A stretch of DNA of 16,518 nt from CAINVV01 sp038323575 (GTDB taxonomy: Bacteria > Bacteroidota > Bacteroidia > Bacteroidales > Prolixibacteraceae), in assembly GCA_038323575.1 (NCBI GenBank), contig JBBQHB010000105.1, forward strand, positions 1 through 16,518, read 5' to 3'. Under the pieces are notes generated by a model. It searched no databases. It was not told the DNA's origin and worked only from the letters and a program-made list of their open reading frames with translations. Position numbers and translations under genes: made by a program. Shown here piece by piece: positions 8,836 to 15,082 of the stretch (its first letter is position 1; each line of letters opens with the position of its first letter).

Positions 8836-8903
8836 CGAGCAGGTCAGGTATCGACCCTTTAGCCGGTAAGTGTTAGCGCACTTTCCGGCTTTTTAATTTT
8901 TTT
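8836..8903 (+). ncRNA. Candidate antisense small RNA opposite the susC 5' leader (DonS-like arrangement)
   Basis: A plus-strand RNA of about 65 bases would contain a small hairpin (GGTC 8842-8845 with GACC 8852-8855) and then a strong intrinsic terminator ending in a broken run of T's to 8903. It would be complementary to the leader of the susC mRNA, between fecR and susC. Known Bacteroides PULs can carry short cis-antisense RNAs in this position that repress the susC homologue (DonS is the named example). That this is one is an inference from position, promoter-like box and terminator; no sequence similarity to DonS was tested. Confidence 0.45.
8861..8903 (+). terminator. Strong intrinsic terminator on the plus strand, between susC and fecR
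   Basis: AGCCGG-t-AAGTG (8861-8872) pairs with CACTT-t-CCGGCT (8879-8890) around loop TTAGCG, with one T-T mismatch. It is followed on the plus strand by TTTTTAATTTTTTT. On the minus strand, the direction of all neighbouring genes, the hairpin is followed by ctaaaggg and has no U-tract. It therefore ends a transcript running opposite to the operon, although no plus-strand gene exists nearby. Confidence 0.7.
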
Positions 8904-8943
8904 AATTCATTGGCTATTTATTTTTAAGATAGATTAATGTTAG

Positions 8944-9900
8944 TTATTCAATTGTGATTATGTTTCGTTTATAATCAATCTCATATATAAATTCATTTTT
9001 CAACTTAAGTACTTTAAGTATATGTTCCACGCCATCTTTGGTTCGAAATTTACCCGTACATCGGTAGTTCACAATCTTATCGTTTTTAACAAAAATCTTC
9101 AGGTCAAAATAGAGTTCCAGCTTTTTGACCATTTCGGGAAAAGTTTCATTGTCGAAACTTACTATTCCATCCTTCCAAAGAAAGTGGTTCAAGTTTCCAA
9201 TTGGTGAAATAACCAGACGGTTTTCTTCCAGATGAATCTTTTCATTTGGATGTATTAAAACTCCTTTGTCAATTCCCGGTTTCAAAATTTCAACAGAACC
9301 TTCCAGTAAAGAGGTTTCGAAATTTCCTTTGTCCGAGTATGCCATCAAATTGAATTTAGTACCAAGAACTTTAACATTATATTTATCGGTACTCACAATA
9401 AATGGTCTTGACTTGTTATGGGCTACTTCAAAGTATCCTTCACCATCAAGTTTAACCTCACGGGTTTGGGTGGAGAATTTGTTTGGAAATTTCAATGTGG
9501 TTTTTGCATTTAACCAGACTTTTGTCCCGTCTTCAAGAGTAATCTCGGCCCTTTGTCCAGCAGGAACATGTAACGTTTGAATTGCAACGGGGCTTTCGGT
9601 TTGGTGTTTGGGAAGCAGATAATGGGATAGTATTATTGCTATTATAAATACAGCAGCTATCTTGAGGAATTCTGAATATATTGGGTTCCTCCAACCGAAT
9701 GTCTTTATCTTTGATTTTTGCTTAAGATTAATTTTCTGGTTTGTTTGCCAGATAAGAATATCATGCAATTTCCGCATTGCAAGATATTCTTTCATGTTTC
9801 CAGGGTCGGAATCTAACCATTTGGTTACTTCGACTTTTTCATGGTCAGTGCAATTTCCTTCAATGTATCTTATGAGAAGTTCTTTCATTTCCATCTTCAT
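8944..9900 (-). CDS. FecR-family anti-sigma factor
   Basis: This 318-residue inner-membrane anti-sigma factor holds the ECF sigma factor encoded just upstream until the SusC STN domain signals transport. Residues 1-75 form the cytoplasmic sigma-binding helices (LLIRYIEGNCTDHEKVEV). One transmembrane helix spans about 78-97 (FLKIAAVFIIAIILSHYLL). The periplasmic FecR domain covers about 108-205 (VPAGQRAEITLEDGTKVWLN, REVKLDGEGYFEVAH, VLGTKFNLMAY). A DUF4974-type domain ends the protein (about 247-318, with FPEMVKKLELYF). I chose ATG at 9898-9900; the longer frame begins with a TTG at 9909 and gains only three residues. The gene lies about 94 bp after the sigma gene and 148 bp before susC. Confidence 0.93.
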   Translation of the reverse strand: MKMEMKELLIRYIEGNCTDHEKVEVTKWLDSDPGNMKEYLAMRKLHDILIWQTNQKINLKQKSKIKTFGWRNPIYSEFLKIAAVFIIAIILSHYLLPKHQTESPVAIQTLHVPAGQRAEITLEDGTKVWLNAKTTLKFPNKFSTQTREVKLDGEGYFEVAHNKSRPFIVSTDKYNVKVLGTKFNLMAYSDKGNFETSLLEGSVEILKPGIDKGVLIHPNEKIHLEENRLVISPIGNLNHFLWKDGIVSFDNETFPEMVKKLELYFDLKIFVKNDKIVNYRCTGKFRTKDGVEHILKVLKLKNEFIYEIDYKRNIITIE

Positions 9901-9994
9901 GTTCGTCAAGCAGGTAGAATTTATTTATTTCTCCCCTTCAATTAATAGAACGATTGAAGTCAGCAAATCACTAGTCAACTTTTAAACTTTTTTT

Positions 9995-10558
9995 TTATAA
10001 TCGTAGAAAAGAAAATAATCCGATCAAATGCAAATAATCTTTCAAAGCATTCCGTAACTCTTTAACCGCTTGATTGATATGATAATCTACACCTTTGATT
10101 GATATTTGTAACAAGTCAGCAATTTCTTTGTGAGGTCTATTCCCAAAACGGCTCTGAATAAATATTTCCCTGGTTCGTTCTGATAGCGAGTTAATCGTGG
10201 TCTCAATAATTTGCTGTATCTCAATTGAAAAAACATCATGTGGATTACTCGCCTCAAGGGAGGTGGTTCTTATTTCAAGCTCTCGTTTCAAAGCCTCTGT
10301 TATCGAATCATGGACATTTTGCCTTATTGTCTGATGTTTAAGATAATCAAGTGAACGATTTTTTAAAATCGAAAAAAGATATGGTGGGATTGGGTCTACT
10401 TTGCATTTTTTCATCCGTTCCCACAATTTAATCAATGAATCACTTACAATATCTTCAGCAGCCATATCATCATGTATATAAGACTTTACATACAAAAATG
10501 ATTTTTTGTAATATGCACTGTATATTTCGTTGAAATTGTTAGCTGTATCGATATACAT
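9995..10558 (-). CDS. ECF RNA polymerase sigma factor (Bacteroidota sigma-70 expansion family)
   Basis: This 187-residue ECF sigma factor has a sigma-2 region at about 10-75 (AYYKKSFLYVKSYIHDDMAAEDIVSDSLIKLWERM shows the conserved D-A/x-E-D-I-V-x-D-x-F/L-x-x-L-W pattern). A sigma-4 helix-turn-helix covers about 118-178 (LSERTREIFIQSRFGNRPHK, then EIADLLQISIKGVDYHINQA). Its partner is the FecR protein encoded next, and its probable target is the susC-susD-sulfatase operon. The ATG at 10556-10558 is preceded by a TAACTTTG box (10577-10584, minus strand), so basal expression by the primary sigma factor is plausible. It is the first gene of the locus; phage genes lie directly upstream on the same strand. 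Confidence 0.95.
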   Translation of the reverse strand: MYIDTANNFNEIYSAYYKKSFLYVKSYIHDDMAAEDIVSDSLIKLWERMKKCKVDPIPPYLFSILKNRSLDYLKHQTIRQNVHDSITEALKRELEIRTTSLEASNPHDVFSIEIQQIIETTINSLSERTREIFIQSRFGNRPHKEIADLLQISIKGVDYHINQAVKELRNALKDYLHLIGLFSFLRL

Positions 10559-10576
10559 TCAAAAATTTTATATGAA

Positions 10577-10584
10577 CAAAGTTA
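10577..10584 (-). promoter_or_regulatory. TAnnTTTG -7 box upstream of the ECF sigma gene
   Basis: Reading the minus strand, TAACTTTG lies about 19 bases before the sigma ATG and matches the Bacteroidota primary -7 consensus TAnnTTTG exactly. No clear TTG/TTTG -33 box is seen at 19-21 bases upstream, so support is partial. Confidence 0.4.
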
Positions 10585-10635
10585 GAAATTAATTGCACAT
10601 AAAAAAAGAACTGAACTTTCGAGGTGCTTTTAAAA

Positions 10636-10674
10636 ACCATCAATTTCATCTGTCACATAGATATTCACCATATG
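10636..10674 (-). pseudogene. Possible 5' stub of the next phage gene at the phage/host junction
   Basis: After the small phage gene ends at 10702, the minus strand continues in the same frame through GQKVDTGHMVNIYVTDEIDG before meeting a stop at about 10636. The codons look protein-like, and either ATG or the following GTG near 10669-10674 could start a gene truncated after about a dozen residues. The host side (sigma promoter) begins within the next 50 bases. I take this as the point where the phage genome was broken off. The protein cannot be identified. Confidence 0.3.
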
Positions 10675-10701
10675 ACCAGTATCTACTTTTTGTCCCTGCA
10701 G

Positions 10702-10996
10702 TTATTCTTTTTTCTTATAATCTTGTTCATATCCTATTTTTGAGACGATTTTTTTTGAAAAATTGAGAACAGAATTGGATGGATTCTGAACAATATTATT
10801 TCCAATATCAAGTAACTTCGGATACAATTCCTGTTTCCCCAACTCCGTCAATTCCAAATACGGAAATCCTTTACCAAAAAGTTCTTTGCAGATTTCCAGA
10901 GGGATATCATCCCGGCTGAAATCAATTTCGCCGTGGAGGGGGTACAATTACCCGTCCGCGGCGAAGTTTTATAAAGTTGAAGTATTCAGTCCACAT
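10702..10996 (-). pseudogene. Small phage gene (about 98 residues) with a +1 frameshift in a C5 run
   Basis: The main frame (10702-10944, ending YEQDYKKKE) contains HGEIDFSRDDIPLEICKELF and FPYLELTELGKQELYP and has no ATG; its only start is a TTG right after a stop. Upstream, ATG at 10994-10996 opens MWTEYFNFIKLRRGRVIVP, which runs into a stop in the next frame. Removing one base from the run of five C's (minus strand; 10938-10942) joins the two into one reading of about 98 residues. That start lies 5 bases after the preceding gene's stop, as expected in a phage operon. The function is unknown; its position after capsid-region genes suggests a head or head-tail role. The indel could be a real mutation, slippage-based variation or a sequencing error. 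Confidence 0.55.
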
Positions 10997-11001
10997 TTTT
11001 A

Positions 11002-11553
11002 TTAGACTGGTAAAGCTTCAGTAAGAGGAATACTTCCAGGATAGATATACAAGTTTGGAGTCTTGTAAGTGAATTCCATCGAAATACCTTTTCTGGCTGC
11101 TGTTTCTTTTCCGGTGCCAAATCCATCCGGAGAACCTGCGTAAACCGCTGGCCGGAGTTTATCACCCATGAGATATTTTTGACCATCACTATCCTGCACC
11201 ACAAATACAAGATTGTCATTTTTGGCTGCATTAATGAAGCCAAATAAGGTATCCTTCAATCCGGGATGAAAAACAGTCAGATGTGTCACGAATGATTTTC
11301 CGTCCAGTTCACCCACCGGTTCGATCAGGAATTCACCGGTATCATCGGTGATGTACATTTTGAACAGTTTTTTGCCCGGTTTCATGACGAGTTCTCCAGT
11401 GAGAACAGCATTAGCAGCCAAGGTAGCCGGGGTTACCGGAGCAATTGGCCAGGTCAGAACATCGGCATGAAAGCCGAAGTAGATTTCCTGCGTTAATCCG
11501 CCCATGTTTTGACCGTTGGGCAGACTTTTATTGATGTCTGTAAATTCTAACAT
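11002..11553 (-). CDS. Phage structural-region protein of unknown function
   Basis: This 183-residue protein is not assigned to a named family. It starts MLEFTDINKSLPNGQNMGG, has a beta-rich composition (LFKMYITDDTGEFLIEPVGE, LVFVVQDSDGQKYLMGDKLR) and ends without a membrane segment or signal peptide. It lies directly downstream of the major capsid gene and directly upstream of the frameshifted small gene, so a virion role (decoration, tail tube or head completion) is plausible from position only. The gap to the capsid gene holds a strong hairpin, which suggests its expression level is set separately from capsid. Confidence 0.6.
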   Translation of the reverse strand: MLEFTDINKSLPNGQNMGGLTQEIYFGFHADVLTWPIAPVTPATLAANAVLTGELVMKPGKKLFKMYITDDTGEFLIEPVGELDGKSFVTHLTVFHPGLKDTLFGFINAAKNDNLVFVVQDSDGQKYLMGDKLRPAVYAGSPDGFGTGKETAARKGISMEFTYKTPNLYIYPGSIPLTEALPV

Positions 11554-11583
11554 TTTGAGAATCCTTTTTTTAGATGGTAAATG

Positions 11584-11616
11584 AAATCCATCAGCTTTTA
11601 TCGAGCTGATGGATTT
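11584..11616 (-). terminator. Perfect 13-bp hairpin after the major capsid gene
   Basis: AAATCCATCAGCT (11584-11596) pairs perfectly with AGCTGATGGATTT (11604-11616) around a 7-base loop, 12 bases after the capsid stop. In the transcription direction it is followed by catttaccatctaaaaaaag, not a clean U-tract, so it may act as a partial terminator or a 3' stabiliser that keeps capsid mRNA abundant. Confidence 0.55.
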
Positions 11617-11628
11617 GACTTTTCAGAA

Positions 11629-12582
11629 TTAAATAGTTTTGGGGATATTGGTCCAGACAGCCTGATTGATACCAAATCCCAAACCTTCACTCCAATCACC
11701 CAGAACAGCTACCGATCGTTTGGATTCTTCCAGCTTGAAGGTGTTCTTGGTAATAGTGGCAGGAGATACATGCAGGAAGTTTTCAGATGGCGTGCAGAAA
11801 ATATCATTGGTTTCAACCATCGAAGCCAGACCTTTAATTTTTAGCGGTGTGAAATCAATGCCTGTATTGATATCCTGATCCGATTTGTTCTGATAATAGC
11901 CCTGGGCACGTTTATCCTGAAGGTATTTCTTGCACCAGTATTGGCTCATGCAAATATCCATCGGGATGCCCTGATAAACTTCGGCAATCTTGTCTGTGAA
12001 TTCTTCCACCTGGTCAAAGATGGTGTCTTTATTCAAAGCACCAATATTGATCGTGTTGATCGTTTCGGCATCCACACCAGCCTGAAGGAGTTTTTTCAGT
12101 CCGTTCATTCCGGTGCCATCGGCTCCGGCCACTCCGGCAGCAGGAGCAGCATAAACGCCTTTGTAGTATTCGTTCAGCTCCATGTCCTGATCAATTTGGC
12201 GATTGTAATAAACCTCGATCAGCCATTTCACAAAAGGCCATTCCTTACGATCCACCTGTTTAGCGGTTAAGAAACCCAGCCAGGTGGCGTAAAGCTCATC
12301 AGGCATAAATTCATCGTCAATCTTGAAACGGAACTGACGGATTTCGTTTGGAACGATTTCAACTCCACCCTTTTGGGTGAAAGCCTTTTGAAAGGGTTGC
12401 ACCAGGGTTCTGAAAGTGGCATTGGCTAAACGGAAGATTGAATCGTCCGTTTTAATAGGGGTTGCCAGGGATGTAATCTGGCGGCCCTGAGAAAGCATGG
12501 TTAGGATGCGTTTTTTGTTTTGCCCGGCATCCTGGTAAAAAGCGCCATACTCGGCAATGATGGCTGTTGTAGTAATTGACAT
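11629..12582 (-). CDS. Phage major capsid protein
   Basis: This 317-residue protein fits the major head protein of a tailed phage, probably HK97 fold. The evidence is its length, its lack of signal or membrane segments, its position immediately (12 bp) after the head protease/scaffold gene, and its composition. It has an N-terminal helical segment (FRTLVQPFQKAF), a central part with EIRQFRFKIDDEFMPDELYATW and PFVKWLIEVYY, a flexible Gly/Ala stretch (AAPAAGVAGADGTG, about 147-160), and a C-terminal domain with PMDICMSQYWCKKYL and IKGLASMV, ending AVLGDWSEGLGFGINQAVW. The last segment resembles the terminal strand of capsid proteins seen in Bacteroidota prophages. The exact family was not verified. 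Confidence 0.72.
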   Translation of the reverse strand: MSITTTAIIAEYGAFYQDAGQNKKRILTMLSQGRQITSLATPIKTDDSIFRLANATFRTLVQPFQKAFTQKGGVEIVPNEIRQFRFKIDDEFMPDELYATWLGFLTAKQVDRKEWPFVKWLIEVYYNRQIDQDMELNEYYKGVYAAPAAGVAGADGTGMNGLKKLLQAGVDAETINTINIGALNKDTIFDQVEEFTDKIAEVYQGIPMDICMSQYWCKKYLQDKRAQGYYQNKSDQDINTGIDFTPLKIKGLASMVETNDIFCTPSENFLHVSPATITKNTFKLEESKRSVAVLGDWSEGLGFGINQAVWTNIPKTI

Positions 12583-12594
12583 GGCTTTTATAAA

Positions 12595-13752
12595 TTAAGA
12601 GTTTTGGTCAACATGTTTGTTGTGTTCGAGATTATTAATCACATCCCACTCAACACCATCAGAAACAGGATCACTTTTTCCCATATTTCCGGCAGGCTGA
12701 ACAGAAGGTTTTTTAGAGAGTAGGGCACGAATAGCCAGAACCTTTGCTCCCGGTGTTTCTGCACTGGCAATGCTGGCATCAATGGCATTGAACGGATCAA
12801 TGGCACTTACAAGATTGGCAACAGCCAAATCGCGTTCGGTAATGGCTGCATCACGGGTAGTATTTGCCGCATCACGTTCGGCAATGATTTGCTGGTCCAT
12901 GGCAAGCCTGTTTTCAATTGCTTCGAGCTGCTGCTCATTCAGGAAAATACCTTCATCGGTTGATTCCAGTTTTTCCACGGTCAACACTTTGTTGACATTT
13001 AAAAATTGTGTTTTCATTTCGACTATTTTAGAATTTGGTGTAACTTCCTTTTTTTCTTCCTTTTGTTTGTTGGTAATCCGGTTCCAGATCCGGTTGAAAA
13101 TGGATTCTTCATCGACGGCGGCGGCAGGTGGATGAAGAATATCTGGTGTTTTTCTGGTTGGCACCGGATAACCGCTGGCGGTGATCATGGCAACCATTTG
13201 CAGGTTTTCGATGTAATTTACAGCGACCTCTGGAGTGTAAATTTCATCCACGAATCCCCAAATCAGGGCTTCCTCGGCGGTGAGCCAGATTTGCTGTTTC
13301 ATCAGTTGAATGATTTCATCGAGGGTTTTGCCTGATTTTTTGACATACATTTTAGCCAACTGCAGTGTGATCTTTGAAAGTTGTTGTTTTTGGGTTTCCA
13401 GTTTGGCAATAAGAGCCTGGATTTCATCCTCATTCATATTTCCCCATTCATCCACCCAGTTCAGGGCTTTATGAATAAGGTAAAATGCGTTTTCGTTCAT
13501 CCGGACGGTTTTCGCGCCCAGGGAAATGAGTGTTGCTGCGCTGGCAACAAAAGCCGAAAGTTCAACGGTCACATTCCCATGTCCAACGAATTGGTCGAAA
13601 ATATTGAGCGCATCATCCACCGCGCCACCCAGACTGGAAATTTTAACCAGTACCGGATTTTTGGTATTTCCGGTTAGTTCGTTCCTGATAAACTGCTTGG
13701 AATATCCGTAATTTCCGATCGGCCCGTCAATATTGATAATTTTCTGTGTCAT
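12595..13752 (-). CDS. Phage head maturation protease (ClpP-like, S14) fused to a scaffold-like C-terminus
   Basis: This 385-residue protein joins a ClpP-fold protease (about 1-175) to a helical scaffold-like region (about 245-340). The protease part has the substrate-strand motif ISSLGGAVDDA, the nucleophile in AFVASAATLISLGA (S71) and the general base in YLIHKA (H94), and ends WLTAEEALIWGFVDEIY. The usual third acidic residue before WLTAEEA is Q here. The C-terminal part is rich in A, R, D, E and Q (QIIAERDAANTTRDAAITER), as in capsid assembly scaffolds cut by the protease. An ATG at 13750-13752 is chosen because the frame's first ATG (13806) lies inside an intrinsic terminator. An in-frame ATG at 13015-13017 could make a separate scaffold. 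It directly precedes the capsid gene. Confidence 0.85.
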   Translation of the reverse strand: MTQKIINIDGPIGNYGYSKQFIRNELTGNTKNPVLVKISSLGGAVDDALNIFDQFVGHGNVTVELSAFVASAATLISLGAKTVRMNENAFYLIHKALNWVDEWGNMNEDEIQALIAKLETQKQQLSKITLQLAKMYVKKSGKTLDEIIQLMKQQIWLTAEEALIWGFVDEIYTPEVAVNYIENLQMVAMITASGYPVPTRKTPDILHPPAAAVDEESIFNRIWNRITNKQKEEKKEVTPNSKIVEMKTQFLNVNKVLTVEKLESTDEGIFLNEQQLEAIENRLAMDQQIIAERDAANTTRDAAITERDLAVANLVSAIDPFNAIDASIASAETPGAKVLAIRALLSKKPSVQPAGNMGKSDPVSDGVEWDVINNLEHNKHVDQNS

Positions 13753-13782
13753 AAGCTTGTTATTTTCAGCAAGTTTACGACA

Positions 13783-13817
13783 TAAAAAAGGCGGTCTAAA
13801 GGACATAGACCACCTTT
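13783..13817 (-). terminator. Intrinsic terminator upstream of the head protease gene
   Basis: On the minus strand AAAGGTGGTCTA (13817-13806) pairs with TAGACCGCCTTT (13798-13787), one mismatch, around a 7-base loop, and is followed by a run of T's (13788-13783). It separates the two upstream phage genes from the protease-capsid operon and shows that the longer protease frame starting at 13806 is not the true start. Confidence 0.75.
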
Positions 13818-13830
13818 AAAAGCAGAAAAA

Positions 13831-13947
13831 CAGCCCCACCCAAACCCTCCCCGAGGGGGAGGACTTAAAAAAAAAGCTCCGATTTAGCATTATGCTGAAT
13901 CAGAGCTTTCTTGCTCCCTCCCCTGCGGGGAGGGCTGGGGAGGGGCA
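13831..13947. repeat. REPIN-like long imperfect palindrome (two inverted GC-rich arms)
   Basis: Arm 1 (13831-13864) and arm 2 (13913-13947) are near reverse complements sharing CCCTCCCCG...GGGGAGG. Each arm also folds on itself: CCTCCCC/GGGGAGG around 13846-13862, and CCCTCCCC-TGC-GGGGAGGG exactly at 13916-13934. The terminator palindrome at 13874-13908 fills the centre. This is the architecture of REP pairs (REPINs), non-autonomous repeats placed after genes and spread by RAYT transposases. It begins two bases after a phage gene stop. The GC-rich content contrasts with its surroundings. Copy number in the genome is unknown. Confidence 0.6.
13867..13908 (-). terminator. Intrinsic terminator at the core of the GC-rich palindrome
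   Basis: On the minus strand AAGCTCTGATTCAGCAT pairs with ATGCTAAATCGGAGCTT (17-bp stem with two G-U type positions and a one-base loop region), followed by nine T's (13875-13867). It would end the transcript of the two upstream phage genes. Confidence 0.75.
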
Positions 13948-13949
13948 TT

Positions 13950-14402
13950 TTAAAACGGATCATCAATGAATTTAGCTTTTGAACTTTGAGTTCCGTAAAT
14001 GGAAATGGAATGACCGTTACGATCTGCTGTATCCGCTCCGGAGTCAAGGTCGAAAGAAACCCGAAGTGGAATTTCGGGAGTACCGACTACTTTAAAATAT
14101 CCATTCTGGTCCATCATCACCACCACCCATTTACGACCGCTCATTTGAATGATGATTGTAAGCGCATCCGGAGAGTCTTTGGGGATAAAAGCTTTGAGTT
14201 CATTTTTATAGGCAGTTCCGTGTTTTTCCTGTGACTCCTTTTCGGTAAACGACATGCTCCCAGGAGTGCAATAGATTTCAACGATATTTTGAGTGGCCGA
14301 AAAGCTGATTGAATTTAAACTGATAGTAATATCAGTAGGAGGGACTGCCCAAATTCTTAAAAGTCCTCCAAGGTTGTCGGATGGCTTATTCAGATGTTTC
14401 AT
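13950..14402 (-). CDS. Phage protein of unknown function (150 aa)
   Basis: I do not recognise a named family. The protein has no signal or membrane segment and is beta-rich: NLGGLLRIWAVPPTDITISL at the start, a middle with EIYCTPGSMSFTEKE and YKNELKAFIPKDS, then GRKWVVVMMDQNGYFKVVGT and DSGADTADRNGHSISIYGT. The end, KAKFIDDPF, resembles proteins found near capsid genes in other Bacteroidota prophages, so a virion component is plausible. Its ATG (14400-14402) overlaps the end of the upstream gene by 17 bases, indicating translational coupling. The gene is closed off downstream by two terminators and a GC-rich palindrome. Confidence 0.65.
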   Translation of the reverse strand: MKHLNKPSDNLGGLLRIWAVPPTDITISLNSISFSATQNIVEIYCTPGSMSFTEKESQEKHGTAYKNELKAFIPKDSPDALTIIIQMSGRKWVVVMMDQNGYFKVVGTPEIPLRVSFDLDSGADTADRNGHSISIYGTQSSKAKFIDDPF

Positions 14403-14949
14403 ACTCTACTTTGGCTTTTTTGCTGATTGTCCCTAATTCATACAGGTTGTGCAAAACTATTTTTTCAATTTTGTTGAAAATCTCGTTGTCAAAATCCAGC
14501 GGATCCTTCATCCCATTGCGATAGAAGTCCTTTTTGATGGTTTCATACTGCCAGGAGTTTTCGTCAAACCGGAACCTTTCCTGAAACTTGGCGATGCTTC
14601 GAAAAGGTGGTAAACCCAAGGCAACATAAACTCCAACGAAAGAGCGCATCAGGCATTTGGCCCGGTCTTCAAACTGTTTTCCGAAGGCAACCATATCTGT
14701 GCGGGTTAACTCCCAGCCATACCGGTAAAAATCATGCTGCGATATTAATACTTCCGCTTTTTCTGTGTAAGTACAGAATTGATCGGGGTATTGCTTGTCG
14801 CGATAGGTACTGGGTTTTCGTAGCAGGTTTTGAAAAAACCGGTTTACCTCGGGATCAGAAGTAAAATCCACCGGCTCGCCATAATTGATGGAAAGGAAAC
14901 GCTTAACGTAAGGCTTAACAGGAATGGTAACAACAAATTTTTCGGACAT
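14386..14949 (-). CDS. Phage protein of unknown function (about 187 aa)
   Basis: The protein begins MSEKFVVTIPVKPYVKRFL and continues with SINYGEPVDFT, YTEKAEVLISQHDFYRYGWE, a charged helical segment with FEDRAKCLMRSFVGVYVALG, and FRFDENSWQYETIKKDFYRN. There is no signal peptide or membrane segment. Similar sequences occur as hypothetical proteins in Bacteroidota prophages as far as I recall; no function is known to me. The mix of basic residues and helices would suit nucleic-acid binding, but no motif shows it. ATG at 14947-14949 is preferred over the in-frame GTG at 14976. It overlaps the next gene by 17 bases and is the first gene of this phage fragment. Confidence 0.65.
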   Translation of the reverse strand: MSEKFVVTIPVKPYVKRFLSINYGEPVDFTSDPEVNRFFQNLLRKPSTYRDKQYPDQFCTYTEKAEVLISQHDFYRYGWELTRTDMVAFGKQFEDRAKCLMRSFVGVYVALGLPPFRSIAKFQERFRFDENSWQYETIKKDFYRNGMKDPLDFDNEIFNKIEKIVLHNLYELGTISKKAKVEYETSE

Positions 14950-15082
14950 AAAAAATCGGGTAAAATGGTTTGACACATTTCCCCGAACAGATGATGCGAA
15001 GATAATTCAATATTCGCTTGACAGAAACAATTACTTTAAGATTATTTCACAATAATTTTCAAAATTTCAGAAGTGCCCAACA

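Noticed and set aside
681..9985. Many 60-120 codon plus-strand frames across the PUL
   Set aside because: Each is opposite a well-supported minus-strand gene and shows no domain, spacing or start-site evidence.
10986..11243. 85-codon minus-strand frame overlapping the phage structural gene
   Set aside because: It is a shadow in another frame of the 11002-11553 gene with no independent support.
13753..13806. Eighteen-residue N-terminal extension of the head protease
   Set aside because: These bases include an intrinsic terminator stem and its T-run; ATG at 13752 gives a normal ClpP-like start.
13840..13935. Possible CRISPR-like repeat pair
   Set aside because: There are only two copies, in inverted orientation and self-complementary, which fits a REP pair and not a direct-repeat array.
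14950..14976. GTG start extending the 14386-14949 phage gene by nine residues
   Set aside because: The ATG at 14949 directly begins the conserved-looking SEKFVVTIPVKPYVKRFL segment; the extension has no protein-like features.
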